Assembly: GCF_012726345.1 (NCBI RefSeq)
Contig: NZ_PTXN01000010.1
Span: forward strand, 1 to 64,000
Reading direction: 5' to 3'
DNA length: 64,000 nt
DNA from: Marinomonas sp. UCMA 3892
GTDB taxonomy: Bacteria > Pseudomonadota > Gammaproteobacteria > Pseudomonadales > Marinomonadaceae
Shown: piece after piece, positions 1 through 9,100 of the stretch
How the letters are laid out: every line of letters begins with the position of its first letter
Numbering within the stretch: the stretch's first letter is position 1
Translations under genes and position numbers: made by a program
The notes under the pieces: model-generated
Databases searched by the model: none
Told to the model about the DNA's origin: nothing
Seen by the model: the letters and a program-made list of their open reading frames with translations, nothing else

Positions 1-2
1 AG

Positions 3-518
3 CTCAAAGTGAACGAAGAAAAGACGCACCTTACGCACAGTCGTGAGGGAGTGAAGTTTTTAGGCGTGGAGATCGGAAGTCGATATACCCGAATCCAAAC
101 CAAGAAACTGGACTTGTTCAAACAACGGCTTAAGCAGATGACGAAACGAAACGGCGGTAAACCGTTGAGTGATGTGATCAAACAGCTGAATCCGCTATTA
201 AGAGGGTTCAGACAGTACTTCAGGATTGCCAATGCGAGTGGTGAATTCAAGAAAATCGCCCAATGGTTAAGGAGACGGCTTCGCAGTGCTCAACTAAAAT
301 TATGGAAGAAACCTAAACGGCTGCATCGAAGGCTCAAGCAACTGGGCTACAAGCCGCCGTTTAAGTACATCTCGATGACCAGTTGGAGAAATGCAGCGAG
401 TCCATTAGCCAGCCACGCGATGCCAAACAAATGGTTCGATGAGCAAGGTTTGGTGAATCTTGAAGAAGTGAGAACGGGGTATGTGTTCAGTGTTTATACT
501 GAATGGAAGTTTGCATGA
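3..518 (+). CDS. ltrA: Group II intron reverse transcriptase/maturase, C-terminal part (5' truncated by window edge)
   Basis: This is the C-terminal part of an intron-encoded protein, open in frame to the window edge. The first visible codons (LKVNEEKTHLT) and the KFLGVEI motif match the end of the reverse transcriptase domain. The following roughly 110 residues are the basic maturase (GIIM) domain, with an RGFRQYF segment, a run of arginine and lysine residues (QWLRRRLRSAQLKLWKKPKR) and an RNAASPLASHAMPNKWF tail typical of these proteins. The protein helps the intron RNA fold and splice, and copies it into DNA during retrohoming. The stop codon overlaps the first bases of RNA domain V, a compact arrangement seen in complete introns. 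No frameshift is visible in this part. Confidence 0.85.
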   Translation, partial: LKVNEEKTHLTHSREGVKFLGVEIGSRYTRIQTKKLDLFKQRLKQMTKRNGGKPLSDVIKQLNPLLRGFRQYFRIANASGEFKKIAQWLRRRLRSAQLKLWKKPKRLHRRLKQLGYKPPFKYISMTSWRNAASPLASHAMPNKWFDEQGLVNLEEVRTGYVFSVYTEWKFA

Positions 519-587
519 GCCGTATACGAGGTCCGTACGTACGGTTCTGTGAGAGGGATGAGGCGGCAACGCCTCACCCTACTCGAT
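517..587 (+). ncRNA. Group II intron RNA domains V and VI
   Basis: Domain V begins at GAGCCGTA (517-524), which pairs with TACGGTTC (539-546). Inside is a TACG/CGTA upper stem followed by the conserved two-base CG bulge. Domain VI is a long hairpin (about 554-580) with arms TGAGGCG and CGCCTCA around a GCAA tetraloop, ending in CCCTACTCGAT. That tail normally carries the branch-point A 7-8 bases before the 3' splice site. These are the catalytic and branching parts of the ribozyme, and both stems pair well. Confidence 0.8.
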
Positions 588-652
588 ATTGGAATGATTT
601 TCCTCTTGGGCAATAATAAAAACCTCTCAAAAAATCACAAAATGGAGTATCC

Positions 653-1495
653 ATGCAGTACACCCTAAGTGAACTTGCTATCTATCCGATAAAATCGATC
701 CAAGGTATATCTTTACCATCAAGTCAAGTTGAGAGTACCGGACTTTGTGGAGATCGACGCTACATGCTCGTAAAACCTGACGGCGAATTCATTACGGGTC
801 GAAAGCACCCAAATATCACATTGGTAACGGCTAAGCCTAGTAAAAACGGTGCGTGGCAGCTTTCACATCCAAAGCTCGCTCATGAGCTATCTCTCAATTC
901 ATCTGCCTTTTCCAATGAGTATGCAGAAGTCACTGTTTGGGATAACTCAGTCAACGCACAGCTTGCTCAAGAAGATGCTAATGCGTGGTTTAGTGAGATA
1001 GCAGGCGAAACAGTAAGATTGGTGTATTTTGGTGAAAAATCTGAACGTTTTACCAAAAGAAGGCCCGAAGTTCCTGTAGGTTTTGCTGATGGATATCCTT
1101 TTTTATTGACAACTGAAGCCTCTCTGGCTGAGCTTAATCGAACTTGTCCTGAAGATATTCAAATGGCGCAATTCCGTCCAAATCTGGTTATTAAAGGCAA
1201 TAAGCCGTTTGAGGAAGACAGCTGGAAACGAATCCGTATTGGAGAGGTAGAATTTGAGAACGTTAAACCTTGTGACCGCTGTATCTTTACAACATTGAAC
1301 CCAATCACAGCGCAACGAAGTAAAAAAGGCGAGCCGCTAAAAACGTTAGCTAAATTTCGTCTGCTTGATAAGGAAAGCATTACTTTTGGCCTCAATATGA
1401 TTGCACTAAACACTGGAGTAGTTAACGTAGGCGACGGGGTTGAAGTTCTTGAATACAAAGAACCAGAAGTGTATGTAGACAGACGTAAAGCTTAA
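653..1495 (+). CDS. MOSC domain-containing protein (YcbX-like, without ferredoxin domain)
   Basis: A 280-residue protein with an N-terminal MOSC beta-barrel domain (about 1-115, starting with the ELAIYPIKSIQGISL motif) and a MOSC domain (about 120-270). The conserved MOSC cysteine lies in VKPCDRCIFTT, near residue 210. MOSC proteins bind the molybdenum cofactor; YcbX and mARC members reduce N-hydroxylated compounds using electrons delivered by a 2Fe-2S partner. E. coli YcbX carries a C-terminal 2Fe-2S domain of about 90 residues that is absent here, so a separate electron donor would be needed. The start has a good ribosome site (GGAG five bases upstream). It is a single-gene unit ending at a hairpin terminator. 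The substrate is unknown. Confidence 0.85.
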   Translation: MQYTLSELAIYPIKSIQGISLPSSQVESTGLCGDRRYMLVKPDGEFITGRKHPNITLVTAKPSKNGAWQLSHPKLAHELSLNSSAFSNEYAEVTVWDNSVNAQLAQEDANAWFSEIAGETVRLVYFGEKSERFTKRRPEVPVGFADGYPFLLTTEASLAELNRTCPEDIQMAQFRPNLVIKGNKPFEEDSWKRIRIGEVEFENVKPCDRCIFTTLNPITAQRSKKGEPLKTLAKFRLLDKESITFGLNMIALNTGVVNVGDGVEVLEYKEPEVYVDRRKA

Positions 1496-1540
1496 AGTTT
1501 TAAGTCACTCTCATCTATTTTCACCATGAAAAACATATAA

Positions 1541-1568
1541 AAAAGAAGGCACTCAGCCTTCTTTTTTT
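1541..1568. terminator. Bidirectional rho-independent terminator
   Basis: Arms AAAAGAAGGC (1541-1550) and GCCTTCTTTT (1556-1565) enclose a five-base loop, with a T-run on the plus strand and an A-run on its left flank. It lies between the convergent MOSC and ybiT genes and can serve both. Confidence 0.85.
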
Positions 1569-1592
1569 ATATCAAGAATATTATTTCTTGGT

Positions 1593-3179
1593 TTAAGCTT
1601 CTATTTTAGCCAAGTATTCATCATATGTACCGTGGAAATCGACAATACCATCGCTCGTTACTTCAACAATGCGAGTCGCCAAAGATGACACAAATTCACG
1701 GTCATGACTGACAAAAATCAGAGTGCCTGGATAATTCTCAAGCGCTAAGTTCAGTGATTCAATAGATTCCATATCCATGTGGTTGGTTGGCTCATCCATG
1801 ACAAGTACGTTAGGCTTCTGCAACATCAACTTACCAAATAGCATGCGCCCTTGTTCACCACCTGAAAGTACTTTCACTGATTTCTTAATGTCGTTTTGAG
1901 AGAATAAAAGACGACCTAAAGTACCGCGAATGATTTGCTCATCGTCACCTTCTTGCGCCCACTGCCCCATCCATTCTATTAAATCAACGTCTTTCTCAAA
2001 CTCATGAGCATGATCTTGAGCGTAGTAACCGATATTGGCATTCTCAGACCACTTTACTTCACCTTTAGTTAGCTCTGTGTCACCAACTAAACATTTTAGT
2101 AAAGTCGTTTTACCGATACCGTTTGGACCAATGACTGCAATGCGCTCACCCACTTCAACCATCATATTCAGACCACTAAAGATCTCTTCATCATACGATT
2201 TTGCAACGTTTTCAATTTGCACAGCCATACGGTGCAGTTTCTTTTCTTGCTCAAAGCGAATGAACGGATTCTGACGACTTGAAGGCTTAACTTCTTCAAG
2301 CTGAATCTTATCGATTTGCTTAGCACGAGACGTTGCTTGTTTAGATTTAGATGCGTTAGCAGAGAATCGGCTTACGAACGATTTTAGTTCGTTGATTTGC
2401 GCTTTTTTCTTCGCGTTGTCTGACAATAGACGCTCGCGAGCTTGAGTCGCCGCCGTCATGTATTCATCATAGTTACCAGAGAACAAACGCAACTCACCGT
2501 AATCCAAATCCGCCATGTTAGTACAAACAGAGTTCAAGAAGTGACGGTCATGGGAAATGATGATCATGGTGCAATTACGCTCCACCAAGACACCTTCCAG
2601 CCAACGGATAGTGTTGATATCTAGGTTGTTTGTTGGCTCGTCCAGCAACAGAATCTCTGGATCAGAGAACAAGGCTTGAGCTAACAAAACTCGCAGTTTT
2701 AAACCTGGAGCTACTTCGCTCATCAAACCATAATGCTGCTCGGTTGGAATACCAACACCTAGCAATAACTCTCCAGCACGAGCATCCGCTGTGTAACCGT
2801 CCATTTCAGCAAACTCTGCTTCTAGATCACCTGCACGTAAGCCGTCCGCTTCTGTCATTTCAGGATTAGCATAGATAGCATCTTTTTCAGACTTGATCGC
2901 CCAAAGCTCTGTGTGACCCATGATAACGGTATCAATAACAGAATATTCTTCGTAAGCAAATTGATCCTGTTTCAATTTACCAAGACGCTCATTTGGGTCT
3001 TTTGAAACGTTGCCTGAACTTGGCTCTAAATCGCCACCTAAAATTTTCATGAAAGTGGATTTACCACATCCATTCGCGCCGATAAGACCGTAACGCTTTC
3101 CTTCTCCAAATTTGACAGAAACGTTTTCAAAAAGGGGTTTTGCACCAAATTGCATGGTGATGTTGGCCGTCGTTAACAA
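1593..3179 (-). CDS. ybiT: ABC-F family ATPase YbiT
   Basis: A 528-residue duplicated ATPase with no membrane segments, the same length as E. coli YbiT and alike along its whole length. The first Walker A is GANGCGKS (about 34-41) and the first Walker B region is [13 protein letters not shown]. The second Walker A is GPNGIGKTT (about 352), with signature LSGGEQGR and [12 protein letters not shown]. The linker between the cassettes has the basic, helical ABC-F character ([16 protein letters not shown]). ABC-F proteins bind the ribosomal E site and modulate translation or relieve stalls; the specific cue for YbiT is not settled. The likely start is TTG with GGAAGA upstream. The gene stands alone, with an AT-rich 300-bp gap before it. 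Confidence 0.93.
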   Translation of the reverse strand: MLTTANITMQFGAKPLFENVSVKFGEGKRYGLIGANGCGKSTFMKILGGDLEPSSGNVSKDPNERLGKLKQDQFAYEEYSVIDTVIMGHTELWAIKSEKDAIYANPEMTEADGLRAGDLEAEFAEMDGYTADARAGELLLGVGIPTEQHYGLMSEVAPGLKLRVLLAQALFSDPEILLLDEPTNNLDINTIRWLEGVLVERNCTMIIISHDRHFLNSVCTNMADLDYGELRLFSGNYDEYMTAATQARERLLSDNAKKKAQINELKSFVSRFSANASKSKQATSRAKQIDKIQLEEVKPSSRQNPFIRFEQEKKLHRMAVQIENVAKSYDEEIFSGLNMMVEVGERIAVIGPNGIGKTTLLKCLVGDTELTKGEVKWSENANIGYYAQDHAHEFEKDVDLIEWMGQWAQEGDDEQIIRGTLGRLLFSQNDIKKSVKVLSGGEQGRMLFGKLMLQKPNVLVMDEPTNHMDMESIESLNLALENYPGTLIFVSHDREFVSSLATRIVEVTSDGIVDFHGTYDEYLAKIEA

Positions 3180-3479
3180 AGTATTCTTCCGTTTATCATG
3201 AGGTAAATAATTGTGCTCTTAGTAGACTAAATCGTCAGAGCAAAGCTGATCCGCGCATTATCGCACAGATTGACTCGACTCTTTAAGGGTGAAAGCATTT
3301 ATTACCAAAAAAAGGCGAACTTACTGTTACAGACAGAGTCCAAAAACTATAAATACAATACAAAACGATACTACTGTTTTAGCTCGAATAAGCCTAAAAC
3401 TAATATAAACCTATTGGCTATTCAGAAATGAATTTTTTGGCCGATGATATAAAAAGAACTCATATAGACGGAGAGAGAA
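3180..3479. other. 300-bp divergent intergenic region, ybiT / cNMP-binding gene
   Basis: No gene is supported here. It separates two divergent genes and so must hold both promoters. There is a small hairpin (TGCTCT/AGAGCA arms, about 3212-3242) in the ybiT leader. The right end is AT-rich and ends in a strong ribosome site (GGAGAGAGA) for the plus-strand gene. I did not find a convincing CRP-type palindrome. Confidence 0.5.
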
Positions 3480-3974
3480 ATGAAAACCGTCCTAGCAAAA
3501 GAATCACAATACGACATATCGCCAAAGCATTTGAAAGAAGGCTCTATTTTTGGCGCTTTATCGGAAGCCTCTATTCAGTTTCTATTGAATGAAGGCGTTT
3601 TACACAAAGTCACCAAAGGCGATGAGATTTTTTCTTATGGCAGTAAGGGGGAAAGCTTCCATGCTGTATTACATGGCAAGTTGGACTTCTATAAGCAACA
3701 TGGCGAAAAGAAACTACGAACCAGAACAATTTGCTTCGGTGAAGCAATTGGCTTCGTATCGATGATTGCATTACACGAACGAGTTGGCAGCCTTTGCGCA
3801 CTAGAAGATAGCTTACTGCTCGAAATATCCACTCAGCTATTCAGTGACTTTCACGACCAATATCCATTCGATTTTGGAATTTTGCTAATGAACTTATCAC
3901 GGGATATGGCAAGAACTATTCGAGCATTAAGCAATGCTTTGGTGGAAAACGATGTAGTGGTAAAAAGAAATTAA
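3480..3974 (+). CDS. Cyclic nucleotide-binding (CAP_ED) domain protein with no output domain
   Basis: A 164-residue protein that is essentially one cyclic-nucleotide-binding beta-roll fold: an N-terminal helix, then the roll (about 40-130) with FHAVLHGKLDFYK and CFGEAIGFVSMIA corresponding to the beta-barrel and the phosphate-binding cassette region, then a helix (about 130-164). The cassette lacks the canonical FGE(L/I)AL...R(A/T)A spacing: the aligned segment reads GFVSMIALHERVGS. True cAMP or cGMP binding is therefore doubtful. No helix-turn-helix or enzyme domain follows, unlike CRP/FNR regulators. It stands alone. It could be a stand-alone sensor or scaffold; the function is unknown. Confidence 0.7.
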   Translation: MKTVLAKESQYDISPKHLKEGSIFGALSEASIQFLLNEGVLHKVTKGDEIFSYGSKGESFHAVLHGKLDFYKQHGEKKLRTRTICFGEAIGFVSMIALHERVGSLCALEDSLLLEISTQLFSDFHDQYPFDFGILLMNLSRDMARTIRALSNALVENDVVVKRN

Positions 3975-4045
3975 GGAGCTAGAAAAGTATGTAGAATCAA
4001 ATTAAAGATAGACTGGCGTACAAGACCCCAGCCCATCCAAGAGTA

Positions 4046-4399
4046 TTATTTTAAAGCAGCAACAACAGATACTTCGACCAATAACTCTGGTCTTGCCAAT
4101 CTAGCTTCTACACAAGCTCTTGCTGGAGCATGCCCTTCAGGAATCCACGCATCCCAAACTGCGTTCATCGCTGCAAAATCTTTCATATCACGAAGATAAA
4201 TAGTAGCAGATAAAATATAGGATTTATCTGTCCCTGACTGCTCTAACAAAACGTCCACTTTATCTAACATGGTTCGTGTTTGTTCGGTAATATCCGTATT
4301 CGCATCAGCACCAACTTGGCCGCAAAGATATACCGTTTCATTGTGCTTAACGATACGACTCATGCGTTGACCAACTTCCATGCGCTCAATGGTTGCCAT
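4046..4399 (-). CDS. RidA/YjgF family protein (YoaB-like)
   Basis: A 117-residue single-domain RidA-fold protein. RidA itself hydrolyses reactive enamine/imine intermediates made by PLP enzymes such as threonine dehydratase. Here the family arginine of the active site is in the [19 protein letters not shown] segment, and the [11 protein letters not shown] and [16 protein letters not shown] stretches match the family core. The [14 protein letters not shown] wording is closer to the YoaB/Rid-subfamily than to archetypal RidA, so the exact substrate is open. The start has AGAGG five bases upstream. It lies between the cNMP gene (convergent) and cobO, and a separate promoter is likely. Confidence 0.85.
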   Translation of the reverse strand: MATIERMEVGQRMSRIVKHNETVYLCGQVGADANTDITEQTRTMLDKVDVLLEQSGTDKSYILSATIYLRDMKDFAAMNAVWDAWIPEGHAPARACVEARLARPELLVEVSVVAALK

Positions 4400-4507
4400 A
4401 AAAACCTCTATTAAATTGAGAGTTAAAAAATCATAACTTTATTATTAGAATGTGTTCTATAAAACTCTTGATAAATTTCTAGCCGACTAATATAAAACGA
4501 CAACGCA

Positions 4508-5116
4508 TTAAAACTCCAGCCCTTTTTGAGCTTTAATACCTCGTTTAAATGCATGTTTTACTTCTTTTATCTCGCTGACTGTATCGGCCAATTCAATCAG
4601 AGCATCTGAAGCACCGCGACCAGTTACTACAAGATGCTGATTTTCAGGACGATTCATCAAGCCATTAAGTACATCATCTTCAAGTAAATACTCATAATGC
4701 AATAAGTAGGTTAACTCGTCGAGCACCACCAAATCGATACTTGGATCAGTCAACATAGCGGCGGCTTTTTCCCATGCTTGCTCAGATGAAGCGATATCAG
4801 ATTCACGGTTCTGCGTTTCCCAAGTAAACCCCGCTGGCATGATTTCCCATTGCACGTTTGCTTGCTGCTTGAAGAAATCGATCTCACCTGTGTTCCATTC
4901 ACCTTTTAAAAACTGAACCACCCCAACCTTCATTCCATGGCCCAAAGCACGGGCGACCATACCCAACGCTGAGCTAGATTTTCCCTTACCATTTCCTGTA
5001 AGCAGAACAAATGTACCTTTATCTTCTTGGGCTTTGGCAATACGTTTATCAACATGTGACTTAATCGCCTGCATGCGTTTTTTGTGTTGCTCTGGATCTT
5101 TAATGGTTTTTGACAT
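4508..5116 (-). CDS. cobO: Cob(I)alamin adenosyltransferase (CobO/BtuR type)
   Basis: Transfers the adenosyl group of ATP to reduced corrinoid, making adenosylcobalamin or its cobinamide precursor. The P-loop TGNGKGKS is at residues 40-47, followed by the GLGMVARALGHG-like helix, the VGVVQFLKGEW strand and DLVVLDELTYLL, all hallmark CobO/BtuR segments. I chose the ATG at 5116 (202 residues, usual family length) because AGGA lies 8 bases upstream. A longer frame starting at 5146 would begin inside the terminator hairpin that follows metH. The neighbour upstream on the same strand is metH, a cobalamin enzyme, so the two make a B12-themed pair although a terminator separates them. Confidence 0.92.
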   Translation of the reverse strand: MSKTIKDPEQHKKRMQAIKSHVDKRIAKAQEDKGTFVLLTGNGKGKSSSALGMVARALGHGMKVGVVQFLKGEWNTGEIDFFKQQANVQWEIMPAGFTWETQNRESDIASSEQAWEKAAAMLTDPSIDLVVLDELTYLLHYEYLLEDDVLNGLMNRPENQHLVVTGRGASDALIELADTVSEIKEVKHAFKRGIKAQKGLEF

Positions 5117-5139
5117 GCAAATATCCTTTAAAATAGAAA

Positions 5140-5176
5140 AACCCAACCTGCGCTGACAAACATCGCAGATTAGGTT
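5140..5176 (-). terminator. Terminator after metH (works on minus strand only)
   Basis: In the minus-strand RNA, 13-base arms (5164-5176 and 5140-5152) pair completely if two U-G wobbles are allowed, followed by UUUUUC. In the plus-strand RNA the same positions become A-C mismatches, so the hairpin is direction-specific. It lies in the metH-cobO gap and supports the shorter cobO start. Confidence 0.75.
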
Positions 5177-5205
5177 TATTTAAGCATAAGAGACAAAAAA
5201 GAAAC

Positions 5206-8200
5206 TTATATACGATCGTCTTCAGGATCATAACCAAGATTAGGTGCTAACCAACGCTCGGCATCATCCTTACTCATTCCTTTACGTTCAGCGTAATCAT
5301 CCACTTGATCTGGACCAATTTTACCGATACCGAAGTAAGTCGTATCCGGATGGGCAAAGTACCAGCCACTTACTGCCGCGGTTGGTAGCATGGCAAAGCT
5401 CTCAGTGATCTCCATATCTATCTTTTCTTTCACATCCAACAAAGACCAAAGCTTGGCTTTTTCTGTGTGATCAGGGCAAGCTGGATATCCTGGTGCCGGA
5501 CGAATACCTTGGTATTTTTCTTTGATCAATTGCTCGTTGGTTAATTCTTCAGCTTCAGCATAGCCCCAAAATTCTTTACGCACTTTTTCGTGTAAATACT
5601 CTGCCGTCGCTTCAGCCAACCGGTCAGCCACCGCTTTGATCATAATAGAATTATAATCATCATGATCTGCTTCATATTTCGCCACAAGAGGGTCAATACC
5701 AAAACCTGCAGCACAGGCAAAAGCACCAATATAATCCGCCACACCACTTTCTTTTGGTGCCACAAAATCTGCTAGACTGTGGTTATATTTACCAGGCGCT
5801 GTTAATTCGTTTTGAATTCGAAGAAAAGACAAACGCTCGACGACTTCGCTACGAGATTCGTCTGCATAAATTTCAATATCATCATGATTTACTTGGTTGG
5901 CAGGGAATAATCCAACCACAGCACGAGCTTGCAAACTCTTGGTCGCAATCACTTCGTCAAGCATCTTCAATGCATCTTCGAAAACACGCGTTGCCTCAAC
6001 ACCGACCACGTCATCGGTAAGAATGCGTGGATAAGCGCCAGCCAACTCCCACGTTTGGAAGAATGGCGTCCAATCGATGTAATCTTTAACCAAATTAAGA
6101 TCAATATCATTTTCGGTTAGTACCGTGATACCAAGCTTTTTAGGCTGAACCACATTACTGCCATCAAATGCAATTGGAGCTTTATTCTGCCGTGCTTTAT
6201 CCAAGGAGACTCGACGACCCGCTTTGGCTCTGTCTTTATAACGAATTCGAGTTTTTTCGTAGTCAGCTTTAATTTCATCGACAAATTTCTGGCGGCGCTC
6301 TTTGTCTTTGCTTAACAAAGCACTTGCTACACCAACACTTCGAGATGCATTGGTAACATGTACTACTTGATTACGTTTATAGTTTTGCTCAATTTTTACT
6401 GCTGTGTGGGCTTTTGACGTGGTGGCTCCGCCTATCATAACGGGTAAATCAAATCCTTGGCGCTCCATCTCTTTTGCCACATGTACCATCTCATCAAGAG
6501 ACGGTGTGATCAAGCCAGACAAACCAATCATGTCCGCACCTTCTTCTTTGGCTGTGCGCAAGATTTTTTCTGCGGGAACCATGACACCAAGATCGATCAC
6601 TTCAAAGTTATTACATTGCAAAACGACGCCAACGATATTCTTACCGATATCATGAACGTCACCTTTTACAGTGGCCATAACGATTTTGCCATTACTAGAT
6701 GAAGCTGTATCCATATTAAGACGCTTCTCTTCCTCGATAAAAGGCATCAAGTAGGCAACGGCTTTTTTCATTACACGGGCGGATTTTACCACTTGTGGTA
6801 AGAACATTTTGCCAGAACCAAATAGATCACCAACAATGCCCATTCCATCCATTAACGGCCCTTCGATCACTTCAAGAGGTCGGGCAAAGGCTTGACGTGC
6901 TTCTTCAGTATCTTCATCTATAAACTCTGTTATACCTTTCACTAGAGCATGACTAAGACGCTCTGACACAGGCAAACCTCGCCATTCTTGGGTTTCTTTT
7001 TCCGCTACTTCGCCAGTACCAGCAAACTCGCCAGCTATAGCAAGCAGATTATCTGTTGCATCAGGTGTACGGTTAAGTACCGCATCTTCTACAGCGTTAC
7101 GCAGTTTCGTTGGGATATCTTCATACAAAGCAAGTTGCCCTGCGTTGACGATCCCCATTGTCATACCCTGTTTAATCGCATGATATAAGAACACAGCGTG
7201 AATCGCTTCGCGAACAGGATTATTACCACGGAACGAGAAAGACACGTTAGATACACCACCAGATACCTTGGCATAAGGCAGTTCGCGGGTAATATCACCC
7301 GTAGCCTCAATAAAGTCCAAGGCGTAACGGTTGTGCTCTTCGATACCTGTTGCGATGGCAAAGATATTTGGGTCGAAAATAATGTCTTCTGGTGGAAAGC
7401 CAACTTCATCTACCAATATGTGGTACGAACGGCGACAAATCTCAATTTTACGTGCACGAGTATCTGCTTGGCCAACTTCATCAAACGCCATTACGATGAC
7501 TGCAGCACCATATTTCATAAGCTTACGAGCTTGTTCGCGAAATTTGTCTTCGCCCTCTTTCATACTGATAGAGTTAACAACACCCTTACCTTGAATCCAT
7601 TTCAGACCCGCTTCTAGGATTTCCCATTTAGAAGAGTCGAGCATGATAGGCACACGAGAAATATCAGGCTCAGATGCGATGAGTTTAAGGAATCGCTCCA
7701 TCGCCGCTTGCGAGTCCAACATGCCTTCATCCATGTTGATGTCGATAATCTGCGCACCGTTTTCAACTTGCTGTCGAGCCACATCCAAAGCCGTATCAAA
7801 ATCACCTTCTTTAATAAGACGTTTAAACATTGCCGAACCGGTAACGTTAGTACGTTCACCGACGTTAACAAACAAACTGTTACCATCGATATTAAAAGGC
7901 TCAAGACCAGATAAGCGGCAGGCTTTTTCAATCTCTGGAATTACCCTTGGAGTTGAATCTGCAAAGGCTTTTGCGAACGTGGCAATGTGTTCTGGTGACG
8001 TACCACAACACCCCCCGATGATATTCAGAAAACCAGAGTCTACCCACCCTTGAATTTCTTCTAACATTTCTTCTGGGGATTCATCATATTCACCAAAGGC
8101 ATTTGGCAATCCAGCGTTCGGGTGAGCAGATACGTGAGTGTCGGCAATACGTGAAAGCTCTTCAACATACTGACGTAATTCTTTTGGACCTAAAGCACAG

Positions 8201-8943
8201 TTCAAACCAACTGAAATAGGCTTAGCATGAGAAATAGAGTTCCAAAAAGCTTCCGTGGTTTGACCGGATAAAGTACGACCAGAGGCATCAGTAATGGTGC
8301 CAGAAATCATTATCGGATAACGCACACCCGTTTTTTCGAAGTAATCCAATACAGCATAGATAGCGGCTTTCGCATTCAAGGTATCGAAGATAGTTTCAAT
8401 TAAGATAATATCAACGCCACCCTTGATTAAACCATCAACGGCAGTAGTGTAAGCATCTACCAACTCATCAAAATGTACGTTACGAAAACCAGGGTCATTA
8501 ACATCAGGTGAAATAGTACAAGTTCGACTAGTGGGTCCAACAGCCCCTGCTACAAATCGCGGTTTATTTGGATTTTGTTTGGTAAATTCATCTGCCGCTT
8601 CACGTGCTAAGCGAGCCGATTCAAAATTCAGCTCGTAGCTGAGGCCTTCCATGTGATAATCAAGCATGGATATATAATTGGCGTTGAAAGTGTTGGTTTC
8701 AATGATGTCCGCTCCAGCAGCAAGATAACTGGAATAAATATCTTTGATTATCTTTGGTTGAGTCAAAGAAAGCAGGTCATTGTTACCTTTTAAGTCACTA
8801 TTCCATTCAGCAAAACGTTCGCCGCGATAATCTTTTTCTTCTAATTTATATCCCTGAATCATGGTGCCCATGGCACCATCTAGAATCAATACGTTTTCAG
8901 CTAGTCGTTTCTCAATAATAGAATACGAATCGGACTTTACCAC
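5206..8943 (-). CDS. metH: Cobalamin-dependent methionine synthase
   Basis: Transfers methyl from 5-methyltetrahydrofolate to homocysteine through methylcobalamin. All four modules are visible: the homocysteine domain with zinc cysteines in GLNCALGP (about 249) and GGCCGTSP (about 312-313); the folate/pterin domain ([16 protein letters not shown]); the cobalamin module with the cap helix and the [13 protein letters not shown] histidine ligand motif; and the C-terminal AdoMet-dependent reactivation domain ([15 protein letters not shown]). The length of about 1245 residues is normal (E. coli 1227). I prefer the GTG at 8943, 8 bases after GAGG; a GTG at 8952 would sit on top of that ribosome site. 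No cobalamin riboswitch could be recognised in the short leader. Confidence 0.96.
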   Translation of the reverse strand: MVKSDSYSIIEKRLAENVLILDGAMGTMIQGYKLEEKDYRGERFAEWNSDLKGNNDLLSLTQPKIIKDIYSSYLAAGADIIETNTFNANYISMLDYHMEGLSYELNFESARLAREAADEFTKQNPNKPRFVAGAVGPTSRTCTISPDVNDPGFRNVHFDELVDAYTTAVDGLIKGGVDIILIETIFDTLNAKAAIYAVLDYFEKTGVRYPIMISGTITDASGRTLSGQTTEAFWNSISHAKPISVGLNCALGPKELRQYVEELSRIADTHVSAHPNAGLPNAFGEYDESPEEMLEEIQGWVDSGFLNIIGGCCGTSPEHIATFAKAFADSTPRVIPEIEKACRLSGLEPFNIDGNSLFVNVGERTNVTGSAMFKRLIKEGDFDTALDVARQQVENGAQIIDINMDEGMLDSQAAMERFLKLIASEPDISRVPIMLDSSKWEILEAGLKWIQGKGVVNSISMKEGEDKFREQARKLMKYGAAVIVMAFDEVGQADTRARKIEICRRSYHILVDEVGFPPEDIIFDPNIFAIATGIEEHNRYALDFIEATGDITRELPYAKVSGGVSNVSFSFRGNNPVREAIHAVFLYHAIKQGMTMGIVNAGQLALYEDIPTKLRNAVEDAVLNRTPDATDNLLAIAGEFAGTGEVAEKETQEWRGLPVSERLSHALVKGITEFIDEDTEEARQAFARPLEVIEGPLMDGMGIVGDLFGSGKMFLPQVVKSARVMKKAVAYLMPFIEEEKRLNMDTASSSNGKIVMATVKGDVHDIGKNIVGVVLQCNNFEVIDLGVMVPAEKILRTAKEEGADMIGLSGLITPSLDEMVHVAKEMERQGFDLPVMIGGATTSKAHTAVKIEQNYKRNQVVHVTNASRSVGVASALLSKDKERRQKFVDEIKADYEKTRIRYKDRAKAGRRVSLDKARQNKAPIAFDGSNVVQPKKLGITVLTENDIDLNLVKDYIDWTPFFQTWELAGAYPRILTDDVVGVEATRVFEDALKMLDEVIATKSLQARAVVGLFPANQVNHDDIEIYADESRSEVVERLSFLRIQNELTAPGKYNHSLADFVAPKESGVADYIGAFACAAGFGIDPLVAKYEADHDDYNSIMIKAVADRLAEATAEYLHEKVRKEFWGYAEAEELTNEQLIKEKYQGIRPAPGYPACPDHTEKAKLWSLLDVKEKIDMEITESFAMLPTAAVSGWYFAHPDTTYFGIGKIGPDQVDDYAERKGMSKDDAERWLAPNLGYDPEDDRI

Positions 8944-9041
8944 TCTCACCACCTCAAAAAAGAATATGCAAATGTACTATACCGAAAAGTGCTGCTTTGC
9001 GCGTTGAAAAAAAGTAATGAGGAGTTGAATGATCCGAGGGT

Positions 9042-9076
9042 AAAAAAACGAAGCTAACAAATCAAGGTTAGCTTCG
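9042..9076 (-). terminator. Rho-independent terminator of the coiled-coil lipoprotein gene
   Basis: Arms CGAAGCTAAC (9049-9058) and GTTAGCTTCG (9067-9076) pair perfectly, and on the minus strand they are followed by a run of seven T (9042-9048). It ends the upstream lipoprotein transcript before metH. Confidence 0.85.
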
Positions 9077-9100
9077 CCATTTTTTAATGTCGCAGAAGTT

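Larger units (their letters stand above)
1..587 (+). mobile_element. Group II intron, 3' portion (cut by the window edge)
   Basis: The left edge lies inside a group II intron. What can be seen is the end of the intron-encoded reverse transcriptase/maturase, followed directly by RNA domains V and VI and the usual CTACTCGAT-type 3' end at about 587. The 5' half, with domains I-IV and the catalytic reverse transcriptase, is outside the window, so mobility cannot be judged. The RNA end looks intact rather than decayed. The 3' exon starts at about 588, only some 65 bp before the MOSC-gene start codon. Confidence 0.85.

Noticed and set aside
7198..7617. Open frame of 139 codons on the plus strand opposite metH
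   Set aside because: It lies wholly antisense to the well-supported metH gene, has no ribosome site or family similarity, and is explained by metH codon use.
8944..9041. Possible cobalamin riboswitch upstream of metH
   Set aside because: The leader is under 100 bases, with no B12-box-like sequence or multi-stem fold visible; MetH genes often lack one.
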